From Deltaproteobacteria bacterium (GTDB taxonomy: Bacteria; Desulfobacterota; Dissulfuribacteria; Dissulfuribacterales; QOAL01), in contig WFRQ01000212.1 in NCBI GenBank assembly GCA_015486425.1, positions 1 through 9,872 of the forward strand: a stretch of 9,872 bases of DNA, written 5' to 3'. Below are positions 1-6,882 of this stretch, one piece after another (the stretch's first letter is position 1; each line of letters starts with the position of its first letter). The translations under genes were made by a program, and so were the position numbers. The notes under the pieces are model-generated. The model was given only the letters and a program-made list of their open reading frames with translations. It did not search any database and was not told the DNA's origin.

Positions 1-194
1 ACATTGATCTTTCATGCGGCATGCAACACTATGAATGACCAATAGTGAATATAGTGGTACATAGATTGAGCGATTGTTCGGATTTGCTGCATATTCGCGA
101 AAACGTAAAAAAACAAATACCATTCAGGAATCCAGGCACAAAACACTGAACAGTTACACATTGAGGTATGGTCTGAACTTATACGCCAATTTTC

Positions 195-1193
195 ATGAAA
201 CCTGCAAAAATCATACTGTATTTTATATATCTCGGGGTTACCTGCCTTATTCTAATGGAAATAGCGGTGAGGATATGGGGCTATTCGCAACACTATATTT
301 ATGACCCCATATATAAACCCTGCCCTGAGTGCAAAAATATCCCGTTTGTTCACAAGACCTGTCTGGAAAATGCCAAAGCTAGGGGATTGGCAGTAATAAA
401 TACTGACTCCATCGGCCTGCGGTCAGCAGTCTCTTGTACCAAATATCAGCCACATCAGCCTGGAGAGTTAAGAATTGCCATAACCGGAGATTCTGTAACC
501 TTTGGGGAAGGCATACCTGAAACATCCAATACCTATGCGGCTGAACTTGAAAAAATACTGAGGCAGCGATTGGGTAACAAGGTCATGGTATTCAATTTCG
601 GTGTCTCTGCGTACAGCGTCAGAGAGATGGCAGCAACAGCAGCATGCCGTATACCACAAATCGAGCCCGACATAATGATAATGGCCATAATACCAGAGGA
701 CTTTAATCTGAACCGTACAGGCACCGTGGACAGATGGGGTTATACTGTTCATACCGATGCTGACGGAATTGCCGGCAGGGATTCACCTGTAAAAAAAATT
801 TTGCGAAATATCCACATCACCTACCTGCTCAGAGACCTTTATTACAGGTATCATCAGACAAAGAGCCCGGAAGACAATGTAATAACGCCATCTCCTGAAG
901 CTTATTCTTATATTCTCAGATTCAGGGAAGCCGCAATTCAAAATGGTGCAAAACCCTTGCTATTGCTCATCGGTTCACTGGGGCACCGATTTTCTGAAAA
1001 ATTTAAAAAACAACTTGGTTCGGACAAAATTATTTATCTTGACCTTTCAGACATTGCTGAACAATTCAGCCCCGAAAAATATATGGCAAGTCCATTTGAC
1101 CCACACCCGTCTCCAGCAGTTCACCAAATGATTGCCAGGAAGACTGCAGCATTTATTGTTCACCAGTTAACGGCGAGTCCAGATTATAATTGA
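195..1193 (+). CDS. SGNH/GDSL hydrolase-like protein, membrane-anchored
   Basis: This 332-residue protein has one hydrophobic N-terminal segment (about residues 5-24), a probable membrane anchor that places the rest in the periplasm. It carries SGNH-hydrolase landmarks. Block I is ITGDSVTFGEG, with the candidate nucleophile Ser100. Block II is the NFGVSAYS stretch around residues 134-141, with Gly136. The C-terminal block FDPHPSPAVH supplies Asp302 and His304. The usual block III Asn-Asp is replaced by Glu168-Asp169 in IPEDF, so the oxyanion hole may differ. Family members are esterases or O-acyltransferase-like proteins; in polysaccharide loci they often add or remove acetyl groups. The substrate cannot be read from sequence. 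The ATG at 195 gives the complete anchor but has no clear Shine-Dalgarno sequence. The next gene follows after 62 bp, so cotranscription is likely. Family is fairly certain; catalytic activity is uncertain. Confidence 0.88.
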   Translation: MKPAKIILYFIYLGVTCLILMEIAVRIWGYSQHYIYDPIYKPCPECKNIPFVHKTCLENAKARGLAVINTDSIGLRSAVSCTKYQPHQPGELRIAITGDSVTFGEGIPETSNTYAAELEKILRQRLGNKVMVFNFGVSAYSVREMAATAACRIPQIEPDIMIMAIIPEDFNLNRTGTVDRWGYTVHTDADGIAGRDSPVKKILRNIHITYLLRDLYYRYHQTKSPEDNVITPSPEAYSYILRFREAAIQNGAKPLLLLIGSLGHRFSEKFKKQLGSDKIIYLDLSDIAEQFSPEKYMASPFDPHPSPAVHQMIARKTAAFIVHQLTASPDYN

Positions 1194-1255
1194 GGTCTAA
1201 GAAAGACGGCACGCCAGTGCATCAATAGTCAAAAAAACAGCAGGATAAAAATCTA

Positions 1256-2713
1256 ATGAACGTTTTATGCGTATATTCACTGACTACTTACTCTCTTAAA
1301 AAAGAGCTGTACAGCCCTGGAGATATTCCCTTTGGCATTTCCTACATAGCCACCGTACTGAAGCAGGCTGGGCATAATGTGAAGCTGGTGGTTATAACAC
1401 CCACCACAAAACTTGAAGAAAAATTTACCAATATCTTCAAAAATTTTCCGCCTGACCTGGTATGCCTCACATCTGTATCAAGCCAGATGCCCCTGATAAG
1501 AAAAACCGGAGACGCAATAAGGAAAACCGCGCCGGATACTTTCATAATCATGGGCGGAGTACACCCCACACTTAACCCCGACGACGTGATATCAACCGAC
1601 TTTGTGGATGCAGTATGCGTGGGAGAAGGGGAAGATGCGGTAATTGAACTCTCAGAGCAGTTGCAGTCCGGGATGAAACCCTCTGGAATTGGAAACCTGT
1701 GGATAAAAAACCGTTCCACAGGAGAAATAGAAAAAAACCCCCAGAGGCCCTTCAGAAAAGACCTTGACTCACTGCCATTTATCGACAGAGAGATGTGGGA
1801 ACCCTATATCTCAAACAAGAAAGATGTGCTCTATACGGTCCTTGCAGGCAGGGGCTGTCCCAACAGATGCACCTACTGCTCAAACCATGCACTGGCCAGG
1901 GTTGCAAAGGGCAAGTATGTTCGCTTCCGCTCTCCTGATAACATCATTGAAGAGATAAGGCAGCTTGTTGAACATGACCCTGGTGTTGAGACGGTCTTCT
2001 TTGAAATAGAAACACTTGGAGCCAGCCTGAACTACACATATGAACTGCTGTCAAAAGTGGCAGAGTTCAACAGGACACTTGAAAAACCGCTGAAATTCGG
2101 CACCAACCTGGCACTGAATGCCCAGATCAAACACAATGAACGTCTGCTGAAGGCATTCAAAGAGGCAAATCTCGTTTTTTTCAGAATAGGCCTTGAATCC
2201 GGTTCTGAAAGGATACGCAGGGAGGTACTGAACCGCCCGAGGTACTATAACCATGACCTCATAGAATTCTGCCACATGGCCAGACAGTTTGACATCAAAT
2301 ATACAATTAATATCCTGATCGGACTTCCAGGGGAGACACCGGAGGATTTCAGGGAGACCATCAGGGTAACACGGAAATGTAAACCCACCTTCGGCGTTGC
2401 AGTTAACATCTTTTATCCATACCCAGGAACACGCCTTCACCAAATCTGCGCGGAGCAGAACCTCATAACTGAGAAGGCCGACAAAACCGTATCCGAACGT
2501 ACCGGTACTATTTTGTATATGCCCTACTTTCCACCATGGCAGATCAAGAAGGAATTTATCCTGTTCTATTTCAAGATCCACAGAGGCATGAAGCCATGGA
2601 GTGACATTGCCGCCAAAACCTTACGTTACACCGTGGACGCCTTTCCTGGTATTAAACGTGCCATCTCGGGACTTGTACATCTTACTACCATTTTCAGCAG
2701 GAATCATTCCTGA
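1256..2713 (+). CDS. B12-binding domain radical SAM protein
   Basis: This 485-residue protein has two domains. Residues 1 to about 140 resemble a cobalamin-binding Rossmann domain (IPFGISYIATVLKQAGH, MGGVHPT at 99-105, VGEGEDA at 122-128), but no DxHxxG base-off motif is visible, as in the BchE-like branch. A radical SAM domain follows, with the cluster motif CPNRCTYC (Cys201, Cys205, Cys208) and later GLESGS (312-317) and IGLPGET (355-361). Such enzymes bind a [4Fe-4S] cluster that cleaves S-adenosylmethionine and, with B12, often methylate unactivated carbons or phosphinates; others rearrange rings. Here, between an SGNH protein and a flippase, modification of a sugar or lipid carrier is a reasonable inference but not shown. 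An AGGA at 1242-1245 precedes the ATG by 10 bases. All three cysteines are intact and the length is normal for the family. Confidence 0.92.
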   Translation: MNVLCVYSLTTYSLKKELYSPGDIPFGISYIATVLKQAGHNVKLVVITPTTKLEEKFTNIFKNFPPDLVCLTSVSSQMPLIRKTGDAIRKTAPDTFIIMGGVHPTLNPDDVISTDFVDAVCVGEGEDAVIELSEQLQSGMKPSGIGNLWIKNRSTGEIEKNPQRPFRKDLDSLPFIDREMWEPYISNKKDVLYTVLAGRGCPNRCTYCSNHALARVAKGKYVRFRSPDNIIEEIRQLVEHDPGVETVFFEIETLGASLNYTYELLSKVAEFNRTLEKPLKFGTNLALNAQIKHNERLLKAFKEANLVFFRIGLESGSERIRREVLNRPRYYNHDLIEFCHMARQFDIKYTINILIGLPGETPEDFRETIRVTRKCKPTFGVAVNIFYPYPGTRLHQICAEQNLITEKADKTVSERTGTILYMPYFPPWQIKKEFILFYFKIHRGMKPWSDIAAKTLRYTVDAFPGIKRAISGLVHLTTIFSRNHS

Positions 2714-2772
2714 AAAATCCCTGTCAGAAAAGGGAAAGTTTAAGCCGACACTTCTACAAAAATACAACTGGC

Positions 2773-4074
2773 ATGTCATTCCCTTCCATTGCAAATAATC
2801 TGCTGAAAATTTTTTCCAAGGCCCATCCAGCTCGCAAACGAAGCGTACTTTCACTCGCGGATCAGATTGTGGCAAGCGGAACCAACTTCCTGACAGGGAT
2901 GATCATAGCTCGTACCTGCTCTAAAGAAGAATTCGGTATATATGTACTGTTCTTCAATATTATTATGTTCATACTTGACATTCAGACATCACTCATTTCT
3001 TCATCCTACATGGTATACAACCAGCGCCTCAAGGGTGAAACGCATGCCGTTTACACAGGCAGTACAATAATTCAGCAACTACTGTTTTCCTTGCTGGTGA
3101 TTGTAACACTGGGTTCACTCTGGATAGTTTCCCGTGGAAATTTTAAAGACATGGGACTGGAACCGACATTTCATGCGGTGCTGTCGGTAATCGCCTTTCT
3201 GATGCTGAGGGAATTCCTCAGAAGGGTCAGTTTCGCTACACTTAAAATGGAGGCTGCTATAATGATTGATGGTTCCGTGGCCTTCCTGCAGTTGTCCGGG
3301 CTGGTTATACTGCTTGTCTTCGAAAATATTCGGGCCCATACAGCCTATCTTGTAATGGGCGCTTCCTGTGCTGCAGCTTCCATGACCTGGCTTGTACTAA
3401 ACCGCCATATCTACAAATTGAAGCTTGAAGGATTCAGGCAAAGCATTAAAAAAAACTGGTCATTTGGAAGCTGGATGTTTGGAAGCACACTGCTATGGGC
3501 TGCCAGCATGACACTTTACCCCCTGCTGCTCACCTGGTTTCACGGCACTGCACCCATGGGAATATGGGGCGCATGCTGGGGAGTAATAGCGCTTGCCAAT
3601 CCTCTTATGATAGGAATTCAAAATTTCCTTGGCCCTGAAATTGTAAAAAACTACACTGATGATGGAATCAGCGGACTGAAATGGCACGTAAAACGCAAAA
3701 CTTTGATTTTCAGCGCTCTGGTGATGCCAATTGCATTATGCCTCATAGGTTTCGGCCACCTCCTTGTCCCGCTTTTTTACGGAAACAAATACTCCGATAC
3801 CGGCATAATTGTGCCTCTACTGGCTATTAATCTTATGGTCATGGTAGCATCATATCCTGTTTCCCGTGCATTAATTACACTGGAACAGACCAGAGTCTAT
3901 TTCATGGCAAACTTCGTTCCGTTGCTTATAACCATATCGTGTGGCATTTTCTTAGTTTACAAATGGGGACCGCTTGGTGTGGCATGGGGCTTGCTTATTG
4001 GCACATCAATAACGGCCATGGTTATGGCATGCTGTTTTTACAGGATGACCCGCTTAAGGGCTGTCCAAAAATAA
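2773..4074 (+). CDS. Wzx/MATE-like oligosaccharide flippase (C-terminus altered by insertion)
   Basis: This 433-residue, very hydrophobic protein has roughly 12 predicted membrane segments (about residues 28-48, 55-82, 97-119, 131-150, 165-186, 190-210, 232-254, 262-288, 310-337, 344-368, 373-396 and 399-423). The N-terminal pattern (LADQIVASGTNFLTGMIIAR, then KEEFGIYVLF) and the late WGPLGVAWG loop are typical of polysaccharide exporters that flip undecaprenyl-linked oligosaccharides across the inner membrane. All membrane segments are present. The last residues, L428-R-A-V-Q-K433, and the stop codon are encoded at and inside the left end of the fold-back element at 4055-4238, so the native hydrophilic tail has been replaced. 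After the element, one frame stays open from 4241 to a stop at 4343 and another from 4239 to 4305; either could be the lost tail. No strong ribosome binding site is seen before the ATG at 2773. The family is clear; the transported glycan is unknown. Confidence 0.88.
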   Translation: MSFPSIANNLLKIFSKAHPARKRSVLSLADQIVASGTNFLTGMIIARTCSKEEFGIYVLFFNIIMFILDIQTSLISSSYMVYNQRLKGETHAVYTGSTIIQQLLFSLLVIVTLGSLWIVSRGNFKDMGLEPTFHAVLSVIAFLMLREFLRRVSFATLKMEAAIMIDGSVAFLQLSGLVILLVFENIRAHTAYLVMGASCAAASMTWLVLNRHIYKLKLEGFRQSIKKNWSFGSWMFGSTLLWAASMTLYPLLLTWFHGTAPMGIWGACWGVIALANPLMIGIQNFLGPEIVKNYTDDGISGLKWHVKRKTLIFSALVMPIALCLIGFGHLLVPLFYGNKYSDTGIIVPLLAINLMVMVASYPVSRALITLEQTRVYFMANFVPLLITISCGIFLVYKWGPLGVAWGLLIGTSITAMVMACCFYRMTRLRAVQK

Positions 4075-4238
4075 GTTGGATGATGACGCGCTCAGATTTG
4101 GGTCAGGCTGAGTTGAACTGATTGAGCAAAACCGCAGGCGTAGCCGGGCTACTTTGCGGATTTTGTGATTGAAGTTCAGCTCAGGATGGTCTGAAGATGA
4201 GATGCGAAATCGGGAAGTTATTTTTGGACAGTCCCTTA
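4055..4238. mobile_element. MITE-like fold-back element with ~23 bp terminal inverted repeats
   Basis: The left end TAAGGGCTGTCCAAAA... (4055-4077) matches the reverse complement of the right end (4215-4238) at 22 of 23 positions with one extra base. The interior is also an imperfect palindrome. The arm with GAGTTGAAC and AAACCGCAGGCGTAGC pairs with GCTACTTTGCGGATTTT and GAAGTTCAGCTC around a centre near 4145, so the whole unit could fold into one long hairpin. There is no transposase frame. A TA lies at both edges (4055-4056 and 4237-4238), compatible with a TA target duplication around a 180 bp core, but this is not proven. It is most likely a non-autonomous transposon remnant mobilised by a related insertion sequence. 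It supplies the stop codon of the upstream flippase gene and may also act as a transcription-attenuating hairpin before the next gene. Confidence 0.75.
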
Positions 4239-4399
4239 TACAGAATTACGTTCCTGTACAATGGTATTGCCACTATGGCAGAAACTGGACTGCCGCCAGG
4301 CCATTAATAGAATTCCGAAGGAATACAAAAACTCGAAAGCCATAACAGACGTATCCACCTTTTAATATTGGACCCACAGGTAAGAACTCAAGATTTCTG
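4239..4399 (+). other. Spacer between fold-back element and GT2 gene
   Basis: This holds no convincing gene. Two short open frames enter from the element side (ending at 4307 and 4345) and may be remains of the flippase 3' end displaced by the insertion. A small GGCAG/CTGCC hairpin lies near 4277-4294. An AGG at 4378-4380 is too far from the ATG at 4400 to be a good ribosome binding site. Confidence 0.4.
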
Positions 4400-5383
4400 A
4401 TGAATGACATTACTGCCTCTATTGCAATCCCTTCATATAATCGTGCTGATCACCTGGCCAGGACTCTGAAGTGCATGCTGCACCAGACAACCAGCTTTGA
4501 ATACGAAATTATCGTCATCAATGACGGTTCCACAGACAATACCACAGAAGTAATTAAAAATTTAGTTAAAGACTCTCCAGTGCCACTACGCTGTATCAAT
4601 GAACAAGGATGCGGCTACACTCATGCATTGAACCGGGCGGTAAAAGAATTCAAAGGCACATGGCTGGCATTCTTTGATGATGACCAGCTTGCAGGCCCCG
4701 ACTGGCTGCAACAGTTAATGGAGACGGCACTGTCCCAATCAGCCCTCATGGTGGGCGGGCCGGTAATTCTTGATTTACCTGAGGAAGTGCTTGACAGCCT
4801 TGGCCCTGTCTGCAGAGATATACTGGGAGAGAGTCCGGATGTAAGAGAACCTGAAAAGTATGCAGGAAAATCACCCTTTCCCTCTGGCGGAAACCGCCTT
4901 GTGCACAGGGATGTATTCAATCTCATAGGCACCTTTGATGAAGAAATGCTTACAGGCGGTTGTGACAGGGATTTTCTTCTCAGGGCAATCGACGCCAATA
5001 TTCCCATGGGCTGGGCGCCAGGAGCGGCTGCAAGACATGTAATATCCAGTGGGAGATTCACCTACAATCATATAAAATGGTACAGCTTGCAGTGGGGTTG
5101 TGGTTTTGCCTATATTGACCGAAAACACAGGGGCATTTTTTTCACTGCGGCTGCCTGTGTCGCAAGGCTTGCGCAGGCTGCACTGGTAAACCTGCCGAGA
5201 CTCGCCATTAACATGGTTTCTGGAAACAGTGCGGCAACCCTTGACACTCAGGCACTGCTGTGGCGGACAGTTGGCTACACGCGGAAAACACTTAATATGC
5301 TTGCTCCCGCTCTCTTTCCCCAGAATGCATTCTTCTCACGAGTCGAGTTCAGGCGGTCAAGAAAAAGCACCACGACCAATTAA
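4400..5383 (+). CDS. Glycosyltransferase family 2
   Basis: This 327-residue protein has a GT-A fold catalytic domain in the first ~215 residues. SIAIPSYNRADHLARTL opens the nucleotide-binding half. NDGSTDN (41-47) follows it. The metal-binding DXD region is FFDDDQ (Asp93-Asp95), and the acceptor-side motif is FDEEMLTGGCDRDFLLR (179-195), with Asp189 or Asp191 as candidate catalytic base. Such enzymes use a nucleotide-activated sugar in the cytoplasm to extend a lipid-linked glycan. The C-terminal ~100 residues are hydrophobic in places (about 248-272) and probably associate with the membrane. The sugar specificity cannot be deduced. The gene begins after the fold-back insertion and is followed within 28 bp by the methyltransferase-GT2 gene (if its TTG start is right), which suggests cotranscription. 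Confidence 0.93.
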   Translation: MNDITASIAIPSYNRADHLARTLKCMLHQTTSFEYEIIVINDGSTDNTTEVIKNLVKDSPVPLRCINEQGCGYTHALNRAVKEFKGTWLAFFDDDQLAGPDWLQQLMETALSQSALMVGGPVILDLPEEVLDSLGPVCRDILGESPDVREPEKYAGKSPFPSGGNRLVHRDVFNLIGTFDEEMLTGGCDRDFLLRAIDANIPMGWAPGAAARHVISSGRFTYNHIKWYSLQWGCGFAYIDRKHRGIFFTAAACVARLAQAALVNLPRLAINMVSGNSAATLDTQALLWRTVGYTRKTLNMLAPALFPQNAFFSRVEFRRSRKSTTTN

Positions 5384-5396
5384 AAAAATAATAACC

Positions 5397-5401
5397 GAAG
5401 G
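5397..5401 (+). promoter_or_regulatory. Ribosome binding site supporting TTG start at 5412
   Basis: GAAGG lies ten bases before TTG at 5412 and just after the stop of the upstream GT2 gene. The two in-frame ATG alternatives (5229, 5325) have no comparable purine-rich site, so this favours a non-ATG start for the fused enzyme. Confidence 0.45.
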
Positions 5402-5411
5402 TATTAAACCA

Positions 5412-6824
5412 TTGGACAAGCAGGAACGTATAAGACATTTTGATGCTGTGGCACCCTTTCGAAAAAAATGGCGCCGCAAGGGCTGTTACTATCACAGGGA
5501 GCTTGAAAAATACCTGCGTTATCTCATACCGAGAGACTCATCGGTGCTGGAAATAGGATGCGGGACTGGAGAACTTCTCAATGCTGTCAGACCATCAAGA
5601 GGCGTAGGAGTTGATATCAGCCCAGGTATGATCAAGCAGGCATCCCTTAACTTTCCCGAACTGGAATTCAGCGTGGATGATCTCGAAGACCTGCATATTT
5701 CAGAAAAATTTGACTATATCATCCTGTCTGAAACCATTGGCCACGTAGATGACATACAGCTTGCTTTCAGACAACTTCACAGGGTGTGCAAACCCCAGAC
5801 AAGGATTATCGTAATCTACTTTAATTACCTCTGGGCGCCGGTCATCAAGACAGCCGAGGCCCTGGGCATCCGTATGAAACAGTCCCTTATGCACTGGCTG
5901 CCCATAGAAGACATACGGAATCTCCTCTACCTCGAAGACTTCGACGTTATAAGAAAGGGATACCGATTTCTTATGCCCGTTTATATTCCCCTGATTTCTG
6001 ATTTTCTTAACAGGTTCATGGCAAACATGCCCTTTTTCTGGAAACTTGCCCTGACGGAAATCCTCATAGCCAGGCCTGTGGGCGCAAGAAAGGAGCCAGA
6101 AGATGTGACGTGCAGTGTAATAATCCCCTGCAGAAACGAAAAAGGAAATATTGAACAGGCAGTGCAGCGCACTCCAGACATGGGCAGGCATACAGAGATA
6201 ATATTTGTGGAAGGAGGCTCCAGCGACGGCACCTACCAGGAATGCCTCCGGGTACAGGAGGAATATGGTGCAAAAAGGGACATCACGGTAATGGTGCAGG
6301 ACGGCAGAGGAAAGGGAGATGCTGTACGCAAGGGGTTTGCCGCAGCCAGAAATGATGTGCTCATGATACTTGACGCTGACCTCACGGTACCTCCGGAAGA
6401 CCTGCCCAAATTCTTTAGCGCCATCTCATCAGGAAAGAGTGAATTTGTAAATGGCTCCAGGCTCGTTTACAGGATGGAAAAGGAGGCAATGCGCTTTCTC
6501 AATCTTCTCGGGAACAAATTCTTCAGCAGGGCGTTTACGTATCTTCTTGAACAGAGAATACGCGATACCCTGTGTGGTACAAAGGTGGTATGGAAGGAAG
6601 ATTATGAAAAAATTGCGGCCGGCAGAAAATATTTTGGTGAAATAGATCCGTTCGGAGACTTTGATCTGCTGTTTGGCGCTGCAAAACTGAACCTCAAAAT
6701 AGTGGAGGTACCAATCCGCTACCAGGAACGAAAATACGGCACCACCCAGATCAGCCGATTCAGGCATGGCATACTGCTCTTCAAGATGGTCTGGCTTGGC
6801 CTGTGGAAAATAAAGTGGATATGA
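5412..6824 (+). CDS. Fused SAM methyltransferase and polyprenyl-phosphate-sugar-synthase-like GT2
   Basis: Numbering is from the TTG at 5412 (470 residues). Domain one is a class I methyltransferase: motif I VLEIGCGTGE at 45-54, acidic loop GVGVDIS at 64-70, then SVDDLEDL and FDYIILSETIGHV. A linker with hydrophobic patches spans about 165-225. Domain two is a GT2 resembling dolichyl-phosphate mannose synthase: VIIPCRNEKGNI at 236-247, GRGKGDAVRKGF at 298-309, metal-binding LDADLT at 320-325, NGSR near 347-350 and RDTLCGTKVVWK near 384-395. The GT2 half would transfer a sugar to polyprenyl phosphate; the methyl acceptor is unknown. The frame is open upstream, with ATGs at 5229 and 5325, but both lie inside the preceding gene and lack a ribosome binding site. 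TTG 5412 has GAAGG ten bases upstream and starts just before KQERIRHFDAVAP, where I expect this family to begin. The start is uncertain; both domains are clear. Confidence 0.9.
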   Translation: MDKQERIRHFDAVAPFRKKWRRKGCYYHRELEKYLRYLIPRDSSVLEIGCGTGELLNAVRPSRGVGVDISPGMIKQASLNFPELEFSVDDLEDLHISEKFDYIILSETIGHVDDIQLAFRQLHRVCKPQTRIIVIYFNYLWAPVIKTAEALGIRMKQSLMHWLPIEDIRNLLYLEDFDVIRKGYRFLMPVYIPLISDFLNRFMANMPFFWKLALTEILIARPVGARKEPEDVTCSVIIPCRNEKGNIEQAVQRTPDMGRHTEIIFVEGGSSDGTYQECLRVQEEYGAKRDITVMVQDGRGKGDAVRKGFAAARNDVLMILDADLTVPPEDLPKFFSAISSGKSEFVNGSRLVYRMEKEAMRFLNLLGNKFFSRAFTYLLEQRIRDTLCGTKVVWKEDYEKIAAGRKYFGEIDPFGDFDLLFGAAKLNLKIVEVPIRYQERKYGTTQISRFRHGILLFKMVWLGLWKIKWI

Positions 6825-6882
6825 AACTGGTAAACAGGCGTTTAAACATTACAGGAAGAGAACTTTTCCAGCAGATATCGAT

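Noticed and set aside
27..47. CACTAT...ATAGTG hairpin near the left edge as a terminator of an upstream gene
   Set aside because: The stem is only 6 bp and AT-rich, with no T-run and no clear upstream coding tail.
66..94. TTGAGC...GCATAT as a sigma-70 promoter for the SGNH gene
   Set aside because: The -10 match is poor and nothing else supports it.
74..304. Small open frame overlapping the start of the SGNH gene
   Set aside because: It overlaps the well-supported SGNH frame by over 100 bases, has no ribosome binding site and shows no recognisable protein character.
2051..2581. 176-codon antisense frame within the radical SAM gene
   Set aside because: It is a complementary-strand shadow of a gene with intact motifs; its translation shows no domain pattern.
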